A DNA stretch of 53,578 nucleotides from Flavicella sp963932955 (GTDB taxonomy: Bacteria; Bacteroidota; Bacteroidia; Flavobacteriales; Flavobacteriaceae): contig CAWVRK010000013.1 in the NCBI GenBank assembly GCA_963932955.1, positions 1 through 53,578 of the forward strand, in the 5' to 3' direction. Positions within the stretch are counted from its first letter, which is position 1. Each line of letters opens with the position of its first letter. Shown in pieces: positions 25,719 through 34,157 of the stretch. The notes beneath the pieces were generated by a model that saw only the letters and a program-made list of their open reading frames with translations, had not been told where the DNA came from and searched no databases. A program made the translations under genes and the position numbers.

Positions 25719-26348
25719 CTATTTGCTTAAATTAGATTCAATTCCTTCCAAAGCTCCTTCTAGAAGCATTAGCTTGCTTGTGTTTAAAACTCCATAAGTG
25801 CTTAGCTCAGAGCTAGTTATAACACTTGTTTTGCTTAAATTTCGTGATGACAAATATACATTAATATTTGAATCACCCAAGACAAACAGTGACTTTTTGT
25901 TCTCTAAACCAAATGCTTTCAAGACGTTGACGAAGTTTTTGGTCTTTGCAGATTCAAAAGTAAAATCTTCAATGACAACTATGTTTTGATCTTTGGCCTG
26001 TGTGCTCAAAGCTGATTTACGAGCCAAACGTTTCAAATTTTTATTCAATTTGAAAGAATAGCTTCTCGGTCTTGGACCAAAAACACGACCTCCGCCTCTA
26101 AAAACAGGAGATTTGATACTTCCCGCACGGGCTGTACCTGTTCCTTTTTGTTTTTTGATTTTACGAGTACTTCCCGCAATGTCAGCTCTTTCTTTGGCTT
26201 TGTGCGTTCCTTGTCTTTTGTTAGCCAAATGTTGTTTGACATCTAAATAGATGGCATGTTTGTTTGGCTCTAGTGCAAATATAGCATCAGAAAGCTCTAC
26301 TTGTCTTCCTGTGTCTTTTCCTGTGATATCTAAAACTGCTACTTTCAT
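25719..26348 (-). CDS. rplD: Ribosomal protein uL4
   Basis: A tunnel-constriction protein and, in E. coli, the feedback regulator of the S10 operon through attenuation and translational control. The 209 residues contain the tunnel loop KKQKGTGTARAGSIKSPVFR and GGRVFGPRPRSYSFKLNK. Its ATG shares one base with the rplC stop (TAATG), so translation is coupled. The structured gap upstream of rplC is a candidate target for uL4 here. Confidence 0.98.
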   Translation of the reverse strand: MKVAVLDITGKDTGRQVELSDAIFALEPNKHAIYLDVKQHLANKRQGTHKAKERADIAGSTRKIKKQKGTGTARAGSIKSPVFRGGGRVFGPRPRSYSFKLNKNLKRLARKSALSTQAKDQNIVVIEDFTFESAKTKNFVNVLKAFGLENKKSLFVLGDSNINVYLSSRNLSKTSVITSSELSTYGVLNTSKLMLLEGALEGIESNLSK

Positions 26349-26965
26349 TACTTCTCAATGGTTATATAAGCGTTTTTGTGACCTGGAACACATCCTTTCA
26401 CTACAAGTAAATTCTTGTCAGAAACTACTTTTAAAACTCTTAAGTTTTGAACTTTTACATTTTCACCACCCATTCTTCCTGCCATTCGCATTCCTTTGAA
26501 TACCCTAGCTGGATAAGAGGCTGCACCGATAGAACCCGGGGCTCTTAAACGGTTGTGCTGACCGTGAGTCGCTTGACCAACTCCGGCAAATCCATGGCGT
26601 TTTACAACTCCTTGGAATCCTTTACCTTTAGAGACTGCTGTAACATCAACAAATTCTCCTTCTTCAAATAGATCTACCGAAATGGTATCTCCTAACTTGT
26701 ACTCCTCCTCAAAACCTTGAAATTCCACGACTTTCTTCTTAGCAGCTGTTCCGGCCTTTTTAAAATGACCTTTCAACGCATTGTTGGTGCGTTTTTCTGC
26801 TTTGTCATCGAAACCAAGTTGCAAAGCTTTATAGCCGTCAACTTCTTCGGTTCTGACTTGGGTAACTACACAAGGACCAACTTCAATAACGGTACAGGGA
26901 ATGTTTTTCCCGTTCGCATCGAATAAGCTAGTCATTCCGATTTTTTTTCCTATTAACCCAGACAT
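26348..26965 (-). CDS. rplC: Ribosomal protein uL3
   Basis: An early-assembly protein whose loop approaches the peptidyl transferase centre. The 205 residues start MSGLIGKKIGMTSLFDANG and contain SKGKGFQGVVKRHGFAGVGQ, RAPGSIGAASYPARVFKGMR and MAGRMGGENVKVQNLRV. A 148-base gap holding two hairpins and a terminator-like element separates it from rpsJ. Confidence 0.98.
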   Translation of the reverse strand: MSGLIGKKIGMTSLFDANGKNIPCTVIEVGPCVVTQVRTEEVDGYKALQLGFDDKAEKRTNNALKGHFKKAGTAAKKKVVEFQGFEEEYKLGDTISVDLFEEGEFVDVTAVSKGKGFQGVVKRHGFAGVGQATHGQHNRLRAPGSIGAASYPARVFKGMRMAGRMGGENVKVQNLRVLKVVSDKNLLVVKGCVPGHKNAYITIEK

Positions 26966-27003
26966 GTTTATTTATTTAATTAATTATTATACGCTTATTT
27001 ATA

Positions 27004-27038
27004 TTACAAAAAACAGGGTCGAAATAGCTTCAACCCTG
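27004..27038 (-). terminator. Terminator or attenuator between rpsJ and rplC
   Basis: As minus-strand RNA, CAGGGUUGA (27038-27030) pairs with UCGACCCUG (27022-27014), nine pairs with one G-U, around a 7-base loop. It is followed directly by UUUUUUG. On the plus strand the G-U position is a C-A mismatch. Genes on both sides are cotranscribed in most bacteria, so partial or regulated termination is the likelier reading. Confidence 0.75.
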
Positions 27039-27083
27039 AATCTATTTTTACCGTTTTTCCTTCGCCAATCGCTCCGGACAAGT

Positions 27084-27104
27084 CACCAAAACCTCGTTTT
27101 GATG
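27084..27104 (-). other. First hairpin of the rpsJ-rplC intergenic leader
   Basis: As minus-strand RNA, CAUCAAAAC pairs with GUUUUGGUG around GAG: nine pairs including one G-U seen only on this strand. It begins 9 bases after the rpsJ stop and precedes the terminator-like hairpin by 45 bases. Confidence 0.55.
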
Positions 27105-27113
27105 TTTGTGTAC

Positions 27114-27419
27114 TTACACTTTGATTTCTACTTCAACTCCACTTGGCAATTCCAATTTCATCAAGGCATCGATGGTCTTTGATGAAGAGCTGTAGATATC
27201 TAACAATCTCTTAAAAGAACTCAATTGAAATTGTTCTCTTGATTTTTTATTTACGTGCGGTGAACGCAAAACCGTAAATATTTTTTTATTTGTAGGCAAT
27301 GGAATTGGCCCGTTTACAACAGCACCAGTCGACTTTACCGTCTTTACGATTTTCTCAGCAGATTTGTCCACTAAATTATAATCGTAAGATTTTAATTTTA
27401 TTCTAATTTTTTGGCTCAT
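27114..27419 (-). CDS. rpsJ: Ribosomal protein uS10
   Basis: A 30S head protein that also serves in NusB-NusE antitermination. The 101 residues start MSQKIRIKLKSYDYNLVDKS and contain VNGPIPLPTNKKIFTVLRSP and HVNKKSREQFQLSSFKRLLD. Here it follows fusA by 15 bases with no tuf gene between them. Confidence 0.98.
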   Translation of the reverse strand: MSQKIRIKLKSYDYNLVDKSAEKIVKTVKSTGAVVNGPIPLPTNKKIFTVLRSPHVNKKSREQFQLSSFKRLLDIYSSSSKTIDALMKLELPSGVEVEIKV

Positions 27420-27434
27420 GATATATAATTTAGA

Positions 27435-29558
27435 TTATGCTTTAGCTTTTGCAATTACTTCTATTGAAATACTAGAAGGAGTTTGTGCATAGTGAGAGAA
27501 TTCCATTGTAGACGTTGCTCTACCAGAAGAAAGTGTACGTAACGTTGTTACATATCCAAACATTTCTGACAAGGGCACATCTGCCTTGATTACTTTCGCA
27601 CCTGAACGGTCACTCATATCATTAACTTGTCCTCTACGTCTGTTCAAATCACCAACAATATCTCCCATGTTTTCTTCAGGAGTAATTGCTTCCATTTTCA
27701 TGATAGGCTCTAAGATCACAGCACCGGCAGCTTTTGCACATGCTTTGTAACCCATTTTTGCAGCTAACTCAAATGATAATGCATCAGAATCTACAGGATG
27801 GAAAGATCCATCTGTCAAAGTAACCTTTAAGGTATCCATAACGAAACCAGCTAATGGTCCGTTTTGCATAGATTCTCTAAATCCTTTTTCAACAGAAGGG
27901 ATAAATTCCTTAGGAATACGTCCACCTTTAATCTTATCAACAAATTGCAATCCAGGTCCTTTGAAATCGTCATCAGCAGGTCCCATTTCGAATTGAATAT
28001 CACCAAACTTACCACGTCCACCAGATTGCTTTTTATACGTTTCTCTGTGTTCTGTAGATTTTGTAACCGCTTCTTTATATTCTACTTGAGGCTCACCTTC
28101 GTTAACTTCAACCTTAAACTCACGTTTCATACGATCAATCAAAACTTCTAAGTGCAATTCACCCATACCAGAAATCACTGTTTGACCAGAAACTTCATCA
28201 GTTTTAATTGTAAACGTAGGATCTTCTTCAGCTAATTTACCCAAAGCCATCCCCATTTTATCAACATCTGCTTTTGTCTTAGGCTCAATTGAAATACCAA
28301 TTACTGGAGCTGGAAAATCCATAGATTCCAATACAATAGGAGCATTCAATGAACTCATCGTATCACCAGTCTTGATGTCTTTAAATCCAACTGCTGCACC
28401 AATATCACCTGCTTCGATATAATCGATTGAGTTTTGCTTGTTTGCATGCATTTGGTAGATACGAGAAATACGTTCTTTTTTACCTGAACGGTTATTCAAG
28501 ATATAAGAACCAGCATCTAATCTTCCTGAATATGCACGGAAAAAAGCCAAACGTCCTACGAAAGGATCGGTAGCAATTTTAAATGCCAATGCAGCGAAAT
28601 CATCTTTTACATCTGGTTTTCTTGAAGTCTCTTCATCTGTTCTAGGGTCAATACCTAAAACTTCTGGTCTGTCCATTGGAGAAGGCAAGTAACGACAAAC
28701 GGCATCCAATAAGAATTGAACTCCTTTGTTTTTAAATGCAGATCCAGCAATCATAGGAATGATCGCCATATCCATTACAGCAGCTCTTAAAGCAGCATGT
28801 ACCTCATCTTCTGTTATAGAGTTTTCATCTTCCATGAACTTCTCTAATAAGTTCTCATCGTAAGAGGCAACTTCTTCGATCAAACGAGCACGCGCTTCAG
28901 CAGCTTCGTCCAACATATCTTCAGGAATGTCAATAATATCAAAGGTGGCCCCTTGCGTTTCGTCATGCCAAACAATTGCTCTGTTTTTAACTAGATCGAC
29001 AACACCTTTAAAAGTATCCTCTTCTCCAATTGGTAAAACGATTTCAACTGCGTTAGAACCTAACATTTCTTTAACTTGCTTACAAACTTTAATAAAGTTA
29101 GCACCTTGACGGTCCATTTTGTTTACAAATCCAATTCTTGGCACTTTGTAGTTATCAGCTAGTCTCCAGTTTGTTTCTGACTGAGGCTCTACACCATCCA
29201 CAGCACTAAACAAGAAAACCAAACCATCTAATACACGCAAAGAACGATTTACCTCTACGGTAAAATCAACGTGACCAGGAGTATCGATAATGTTAAAATG
29301 GTATCCTTTAGTATCTGGTGTTTTTTCACCGTTTTCTACAGGAAAATCCCATTCACAAGTTGTAGCAGCAGAAGTAATTGTAATCCCTCTTTCTTGCTCT
29401 TGCTCCATCCAGTCCATAGTAGCTGCACCATCGTGAACTTCTCCAATCTTGTGAGAAACACCCGTATAATACAATACACGCTCTGTAGTAGTGGTCTTAC
29501 CTGCATCAATATGAGCAGCAATTCCGATATTTCTAGTAAATTTTAAATCTCTTGCCAT
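27435..29558 (-). CDS. fusA: Elongation factor G
   Basis: The GTPase that drives tRNA-mRNA translocation and, with RRF, ribosome recycling. The 707 residues hold G1 AHIDAGKTTTTER, the switch region QERGITITSAATTCEWDF, G3 DTPGHVDFTVEV, G4 NKMDRQGAN and domain IV with FKGPGLQFVDKIKGG and GSFHPVDSDALSF. It sits between rpsG (3 bases) and rpsJ. The two-substrate sequence could in principle be an EF-G paralogue, but its location in the str cluster marks it as the main copy. Confidence 0.98.
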   Translation of the reverse strand: MARDLKFTRNIGIAAHIDAGKTTTTERVLYYTGVSHKIGEVHDGAATMDWMEQEQERGITITSAATTCEWDFPVENGEKTPDTKGYHFNIIDTPGHVDFTVEVNRSLRVLDGLVFLFSAVDGVEPQSETNWRLADNYKVPRIGFVNKMDRQGANFIKVCKQVKEMLGSNAVEIVLPIGEEDTFKGVVDLVKNRAIVWHDETQGATFDIIDIPEDMLDEAAEARARLIEEVASYDENLLEKFMEDENSITEDEVHAALRAAVMDMAIIPMIAGSAFKNKGVQFLLDAVCRYLPSPMDRPEVLGIDPRTDEETSRKPDVKDDFAALAFKIATDPFVGRLAFFRAYSGRLDAGSYILNNRSGKKERISRIYQMHANKQNSIDYIEAGDIGAAVGFKDIKTGDTMSSLNAPIVLESMDFPAPVIGISIEPKTKADVDKMGMALGKLAEEDPTFTIKTDEVSGQTVISGMGELHLEVLIDRMKREFKVEVNEGEPQVEYKEAVTKSTEHRETYKKQSGGRGKFGDIQFEMGPADDDFKGPGLQFVDKIKGGRIPKEFIPSVEKGFRESMQNGPLAGFVMDTLKVTLTDGSFHPVDSDALSFELAAKMGYKACAKAAGAVILEPIMKMEAITPEENMGDIVGDLNRRRGQVNDMSDRSGAKVIKADVPLSEMFGYVTTLRTLSSGRATSTMEFSHYAQTPSSISIEVIAKAKA

Positions 29559-29561
29559 TTC

Positions 29562-30038
29562 TTAGAATCTAAAGTGTGAGAATGCTTTGTTTGCTTCCGC
29601 CATCTTATGAACATCCACTCTTTTCTTAACAGCAGCACCTTCTTCTTTTGCAGCAGCTATAATTTCACCTGCTAACTTTTGAGCCATTGTTTTTTCATTT
29701 CTCTTTCTAGCGTATGAAATCATCCATTTGATAGCCATAGAAACCTTACGGTCTGGTCTAATTGGCATTGGAATTTGAAAATTCGCTCCACCTACACGAC
29801 GGCTACGTACTTCTACTTGAGGCATTACATTTGACAATGCATCTTTCCAAATCTCTAAAGCAGATTTTTCTTCCTCACCTTTTCTTTCCTCTACAATTTC
29901 CAAAGCATCGTAAAACACCTTGAATGCTACTGATTTCTTACCGTCCCACATCAACATGTTCACAAAACGTGTTGCCAGTTGATCGTTGAACTTTGGATCC
30001 GGTAAAAGCACTCTTTTTTTCGCTCTTCTTTTTCTCAT
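29562..30038 (-). CDS. rpsG: Ribosomal protein uS7
   Basis: A primary 16S-binding protein that organises the 30S head. The 158 residues start MRKRRAKKRVLLPDPKFND and contain GGANFQIPMPIRPDRKVSMA and the C-terminal KKRVDVHKMAEANKAFSHFR. In E. coli, S7 represses its own translation by binding the S12-S7 intercistronic mRNA; a strong hairpin occupies the same gap here. Confidence 0.98.
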   Translation of the reverse strand: MRKRRAKKRVLLPDPKFNDQLATRFVNMLMWDGKKSVAFKVFYDALEIVEERKGEEEKSALEIWKDALSNVMPQVEVRSRRVGGANFQIPMPIRPDRKVSMAIKWMISYARKRNEKTMAQKLAGEIIAAAKEEGAAVKKRVDVHKMAEANKAFSHFRF

Positions 30039-30056
30039 GATTTCTTGAGTTTTTTA

Positions 30057-30087
30057 TTGCAAAGCTTCTCTATCGAAGTCTTCGCAA
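30057..30087 (-). other. Hairpin in the rpsL-rpsG intercistronic gap
   Basis: As minus-strand RNA, TTGCGAAG-A-CTTC pairs with GAAG-CTTTGCAA around GATAGA. This is a 12-bp stem with one bulged A and one G-U pair. It is in the 59-base gap, 18 bases upstream of the rpsG ATG. Its position matches the S7 autoregulatory site known from E. coli; homology of structure is not shown. Confidence 0.6.
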
Positions 30088-30097
30088 CATTAAAAAT

Positions 30098-30472
30098 TTA
30101 CTTCTTAGGACGTTTGGCTCCGTATTTAGATCTACGTTGAGTTCTTCCCTCAACACCAGCCGTATCTAAAGCACCACGTACAATGTGGTATTTTACCCCT
30201 GGCAAATCTTTAACTCTTCCTCCCCTTACTAATACTATCGAGTGCTCTTGTAAATTGTGTCCTTCTCCAGGGATGTAAGCGTTTACCTCGTTACCATTTG
30301 TCAAACGTACTCTGGCAACTTTTCTCATTGCAGAATTTGGTTTTTTTGGTGTCGTAGTGTAAACACGTGTACATACGCCTCTTCTTTGAGGGCACGAATT
30401 CAAAGCAGCCGATTTACTCTTCTTAGTGTTTTGGGTTCTTCCTTTGCGTACTAATTGTTGAATAGTTGGCAT
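30098..30472 (-). CDS. rpsL: Ribosomal protein uS12
   Basis: The decoding-centre protein targeted by streptomycin-resistance changes. The 124 residues contain TTPKKPNSAMRKVARVRLTN and GGRVKDLPGVKYHIVRG. The lysines equivalent to E. coli Lys42 and Lys87 are both present, so the sequence is of the sensitive type. It is the first gene of the cluster, 56 bases after a strong promoter. Confidence 0.98.
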   Translation of the reverse strand: MPTIQQLVRKGRTQNTKKSKSAALNSCPQRRGVCTRVYTTTPKKPNSAMRKVARVRLTNGNEVNAYIPGEGHNLQEHSIVLVRGGRVKDLPGVKYHIVRGALDTAGVEGRTQRRSKYGAKRPKK

Positions 30473-30507
30473 ACTAATTTGTTATAAATTACGTTTTATT
30501 TACGATT

Positions 30508-30523
30508 CTCTAATTTTTTAGAG
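30508..30523 (-). other. 5'-terminal hairpin of the rpsL operon transcript
   Basis: CTCTAA and TTAGAG pair around four bases, and the 5' arm begins about five bases after the -7 element, so it would lie at or next to the mRNA 5' end. Such hairpins can slow 5'-end-dependent decay; that role is inference. Confidence 0.45.
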
Positions 30524-30527
30524 TGTG

Positions 30528-30558
30528 CAAATCTACAACAAATTTCTATTTATTCAAA
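30528..30558 (-). promoter_or_regulatory. Promoter of the rpsL ribosomal protein cluster
   Basis: On the minus strand, TTTG (30558-30555), a 19-base spacer and TAGATTTG (30535-30528) followed by CAC match the Bacteroidota consensus at every defined position. The rpsL ATG lies 56 bases downstream of the -7 element. Confidence 0.85.
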
Positions 30559-30681
30559 TATCGCAGAGCTAAATTTTAAAACATTCTTGAATCTCAGACA
30601 TTCAAATGGTTTGAAGTGGATTTTATCCCTACATTTGAAATCTAAAAAATCTGCTATTTTTATTTGAAAAAGACAACTTTC

Positions 30682-30689
30682 TAAATTTG
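30682..30689 (+). promoter_or_regulatory. -7 element for the Omp85-type gene
   Basis: TAAATTTG is a full match to TAnnTTTG, 22 bases before the ATG at 30712. The nearest TTG is 15 bases upstream, slightly too close for the consensus spacing. Confidence 0.4.
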
Positions 30690-30711
30690 TGTGTTTCAAA
30701 ATACCCGTTTT

Positions 30712-32379
30712 ATGCCAAAAAAAACCAGCCTTACATATCCAGTGTTTTTTTTCTTGTTGTGTTTGGACCTTTGTGCACAAAAATTCTCTCTACACATCGC
30801 ACCGAAAGACAGTTTGGAAATGGTGTCGGAAATAGCTCTGAAATACAAAAATACGCTGGATACTAAAGAGGCTCTTGAGCAAGAAATCACCCGTGTAATA
30901 AACAAGCTAGAACACTTGGGTTATTTAAACTTACAGCTTTCAAGAATCGAAAAAGAAGATTCCCTAAAAGCAACGCTGCTCCTCTCAAAAAAAGTCCAAT
31001 CCCTCGTCTTGTATTTTCCGGAAGAATTGGAGGCTCCTGCCTCCGTAACTCTCTCCAAAGAAAGACGTACAAAAGTATCTTTTGAACAGTTTCACAACCT
31101 TTTACCAGTACTTACTGAAGCCTGTGAAAAAAAAGGGTTTCCGTTTGCAGAAATCAAACTCCAAAACATCCTTCAAAAAAAAACAACGATTTGGGCAGAT
31201 CTTGTCATTGAAAAAGGAAGCAAAAGAAACATGGACAAAGTAGTGTTGATGGGCTATACAGAATTTCCGAAAAAATTCCTCAAACACCACCTTCAAATAA
31301 GCCCCAAAACCAACTTTACAAATGAGCGCTTGCAGGCAGCGAGCGAAGCGATGGAAACATTGCGTTTTGTAAAAGAAATAAAGCCTCCAGAAGCCCTGTT
31401 CGTCAAAGACTCCACCCATATTTATCTTTATTTAAAAGAAAGACATGCCAACCGCGTCGATGCTTTGTTGGGTTTTACAAGCGACGAAAACACCCAAAAA
31501 CTTCAATTCAACGGGTATATCGACCTGGAACTTACCAATCGTTTTCAAAAAGGAGAAACGCTTTCCTTATTTTGGAGTAACAATGGAAATCAACAAGAGC
31601 AATTTCGTGTGAAAACAAATTTCCCATACCTCTTCAACAGTCCAATCAGTCAAAAAATTAAATTTGAAATCTACAAACAAGACTCCTCCTTTGTCAACAT
31701 CAAAGGCGAGACCACTTTTGACTACCACATCAACTACCGACAAAAAATAGGAGTCACCGCAAGTACAGAAAATTCAGAACGCAATTCTACAAAGAACGAA
31801 AGCGCAAATACCAGTTCTTTTACTTCTCACTTTTATGGATTGCAATACGACTACCTTTTGCTTCACAAAGAAATCAGAGATCCCAAATGGCATTTTTTTA
31901 TAAAACTCGAGCAGGGAAAAAGAAAAACAAATGAGAGGTCAACAATACAACAGCACCTCAAGGCGAATATTTCTTACCTGGGAGTTCTTTCGAAAAAGGG
32001 GCGGCTATTTGTGAAAAACGAAACTGCAGGGTTGCGTTCTGAGACCATTTTGTTCAATGAACTTTTCAGATTGGGAGGCACCAATTCCATCAGAGGATTC
32101 AACGAACTAAGCCTATTTGCTTCCAGTTACAATTATTCAAACATCGAATACCGCTGGTCTACCCAAAAGGAATCCTACCTGTATGGATTTTCAGATATTG
32201 GGTTTTTAGAGAACAACGCGCAACAGCGCAAAAGCAAATTGTTGAGTTTTGGACTCGGATACGCCAATGAGACAAAAACCGGACTCCTCAACTTTAGTTA
32301 CGCCTTTGGAAAAACAAACAAGGAAGCTTTTGATCTGAATCGCGGACTTTTCCACCTCAAATGGGTGAATTTTTTCTAA
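30712..32379 (+). CDS. Omp85 (BamA/TamA-like) outer-membrane protein
   Basis: The 555 residues start at ATG 30712 (MPKKTSLTYP); an upstream GTG in frame would spoil the signal peptide. A signal sequence ends near LDLCAQ. POTRA-like segments occupy roughly residues 25-245 (KRNMDKVVLMGYTEFPKKFL begins the last). The C-terminal half is a 16-strand-type barrel with FRLGGTNSIRGF, the conserved Omp85 loop-6 (V/I)RGF motif, and the last residues are WVNFF, ending in an aromatic. Length is shorter than BamA, closer to TamA. A role in outer-membrane protein insertion or secretion is inference. It is divergent from rpsL. Confidence 0.8.
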   Translation: MPKKTSLTYPVFFFLLCLDLCAQKFSLHIAPKDSLEMVSEIALKYKNTLDTKEALEQEITRVINKLEHLGYLNLQLSRIEKEDSLKATLLLSKKVQSLVLYFPEELEAPASVTLSKERRTKVSFEQFHNLLPVLTEACEKKGFPFAEIKLQNILQKKTTIWADLVIEKGSKRNMDKVVLMGYTEFPKKFLKHHLQISPKTNFTNERLQAASEAMETLRFVKEIKPPEALFVKDSTHIYLYLKERHANRVDALLGFTSDENTQKLQFNGYIDLELTNRFQKGETLSLFWSNNGNQQEQFRVKTNFPYLFNSPISQKIKFEIYKQDSSFVNIKGETTFDYHINYRQKIGVTASTENSERNSTKNESANTSSFTSHFYGLQYDYLLLHKEIRDPKWHFFIKLEQGKRKTNERSTIQQHLKANISYLGVLSKKGRLFVKNETAGLRSETILFNELFRLGGTNSIRGFNELSLFASSYNYSNIEYRWSTQKESYLYGFSDIGFLENNAQQRKSKLLSFGLGYANETKTGLLNFSYAFGKTNKEAFDLNRGLFHLKWVNFF

Positions 32380-32600
32380 ATAAAAAATCATTACTGCTTT
32401 TTTATGTCTCCTCAAATTCAGGACTTGAAAAATAAATTGAATTTCCGCAATACCGTCTACAAGAACACCAAAAAAACACGGAAAAACAAGGGGCTTTGCA
32501 GAGGATGAAGATCCAAGGTATCGCATCTAAACCGTTAAAGTCAATTATTCAAAACCTCTTTATCTGAGATAAGGTGGTGGTTTTTTGAACCAAATAGCCC

Positions 32601-32608
32601 TACATTTG
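32601..32608 (+). promoter_or_regulatory. -7 element abutting the rlmB start codon
   Basis: TACATTTG followed by CGGC is a full TAnnTTTG match that ends only four bases before the rlmB ATG at 32613. Transcription would start at or within a base or two of the A of ATG, predicting a leaderless mRNA. Confidence 0.5.
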
Positions 32609-32612
32609 CGGC

Positions 32613-33353
32613 ATGGAAACAAAAACGTCTAGAATTTTTGGATTGAGAGCAATCCTAGAAGCGATTAAAAGCAACAACTCAATTGACAAAGTATTTGTTC
32701 AGAAAGGGGTCTCAGGCCACCTCATGACAGAGTTGATGACTGAGTTGAAAAGAAACAACCTCGCCTTTAGCTATGTGCCTGTCGAAAAATTAGACAAACT
32801 ATCCAAGTTCAACAACCACCAAGGAGCAGTTGCTCAAATAGCACCTATTGATTTTCACGATTTGGACAGCCTGATTACAGCAACCCTAGAAAAAGGCGAA
32901 GTTCCCTTGTTTGTTCTATTGGACCAAGTGTCAGATGTTCGAAATTTTGGAGCCATCATCAGAACCGCTGCCTGTACGGGCGCTCATGGAATTGTGATTC
33001 AAAAACAAGGAAATGCACCTGTCAATGCCGAAACGGTAAAAACCTCTGCTGGCGCTGCCTTTGAAATGCCCATCTGCAAAGTAGATCACCTTAAAGACGC
33101 ATTGTTTGTCTTGCAAGCAGCAGCAATACAAGTAGTGGCTGCAACCGAGAAAACTACAGACACCCTCTACGATGTCGATTTTCAAAAACCAACAGCCATC
33201 ATCATGGGTGCTGAAGACAGGGGCATCAATCCTTCCATTTTAAAAATGGTCGACGCCAAAGCGAAATTGCCCTTAAAAGGAAACATTGGCTCTTTGAATG
33301 TATCTGTAGCTTGTGGTGCCTTTTTGTACGAAGCCGTACGTCAACGAAGGTGA
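32613..33353 (+). CDS. rlmB: 23S rRNA 2'-O-methyltransferase of the TrmH/SpoU family (RlmB-like)
   Basis: A SAM-dependent SPOUT methyltransferase, by homology acting on the conserved G2251 of 23S rRNA. The 246 residues have an N-terminal substrate-binding domain (GLRAILEAIKSNNSIDKVFV) and the trefoil-knot domain with motif 1 DVRNFGAIIRTAACTGAHG, motif 2 IIMGAEDRGIN and motif 3 LPLKGNIGSLNVSVACG. It is convergent with the rhomboid gene, 13 bases apart. Confidence 0.9.
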   Translation: METKTSRIFGLRAILEAIKSNNSIDKVFVQKGVSGHLMTELMTELKRNNLAFSYVPVEKLDKLSKFNNHQGAVAQIAPIDFHDLDSLITATLEKGEVPLFVLLDQVSDVRNFGAIIRTAACTGAHGIVIQKQGNAPVNAETVKTSAGAAFEMPICKVDHLKDALFVLQAAAIQVVAATEKTTDTLYDVDFQKPTAIIMGAEDRGINPSILKMVDAKAKLPLKGNIGSLNVSVACGAFLYEAVRQRR

Positions 33354-33366
33354 TTTTAAACACCCC

Positions 33367-34041
33367 CTACTCAGCCTCCGTCTCTTCTTCGTGACTTGGG
33401 GCTGGCGGATTGAAATTCCCGTTTTCGTCAAACAACAAATCAAAAGCATCTTTTGTATAGTGGTATTCTCGTTTTTGTGGACCGCGCTTTCGGTAGGCAA
33501 AAGACAGTACAAAGCCAACGAACAAACCGGAAAGGTGTCCTTCCCATGAAATCCCCTTTTCAATAGGAAATACATACCAAAACAACCCACCGTAAAGGAA
33601 GATTACAACCAAAGACACCGAAATCAAACGGTAGTATTTTCGAAAAATCCCGCTAAAAAACAGAAAAGAAAACAACAAATACACCGCACCACTCATGCCG
33701 ATATGGTAGGCATCCACACCGATCACCCACGTGAGCAAACCCGTAGCAAAAACACCGTAAAGCAATACTTGAAAAGCCATTTCTTTGTAAAAATAAAAGA
33801 GCATGCTCACAAACAGAAAAACAGGTATCGTGTTGTTGGTCAAATGTCCAATACTACCGTGAATAAATGGTGAAAACACAATGCCCCGCATGCCCTTTAA
33901 AGTTCTTGGATAAATCCCATAATTGGTGAAATTCAATCCGAATTTGATTTCAAACCAATAGACAAACCAAATCAGCAAAACGACTAAAAGAGGCATTCTG
34001 TACGTATTTTTGGAATAGGAAAATTGCGGTGCTTCGTTCAT
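33367..34041 (-). CDS. Rhomboid family intramembrane serine protease
   Basis: The 224 residues start at ATG 34041 (MNEAPQFSYS); nine upstream codons in the open frame are probably not translated. There are about six membrane helices. The catalytic Ser117 is in GMSGAVYL and His169 in WEGHLSGL; HLTNN (66-70) supplies the conserved His/Asn that stabilise the intermediate. The C-terminal tail is acidic and cytosolic. Substrates are unknown. Confidence 0.9.
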   Translation of the reverse strand: MNEAPQFSYSKNTYRMPLLVVLLIWFVYWFEIKFGLNFTNYGIYPRTLKGMRGIVFSPFIHGSIGHLTNNTIPVFLFVSMLFYFYKEMAFQVLLYGVFATGLLTWVIGVDAYHIGMSGAVYLLFSFLFFSGIFRKYYRLISVSLVVIFLYGGLFWYVFPIEKGISWEGHLSGLFVGFVLSFAYRKRGPQKREYHYTKDAFDLLFDENGNFNPPAPSHEEETEAE

Positions 34042-34157
34042 CTTGATAAAGATCCTCCCAAGTGGCATTCCTCTCGAGCTCAGGACTGCCTGCTAAAATA
34101 AGTCAGACTGGACGAAATTCAAAATTCAAACTCATATTAATTTGTTATTTTTACGGG

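Noticed and set aside
27004..27038. Reading the rpsJ-rplC hairpin as the true end of one operon and start of another
   Set aside because: No TAnnTTTG promoter is found between it and rplC, so the downstream genes must depend on read-through; an attenuator fits better.
34062..34157. Extended N-terminus for RarA
   Set aside because: The upstream 32 codons have no RarA similarity and the canonical start MNAPLAERIRPKSLEDY is at 34158.
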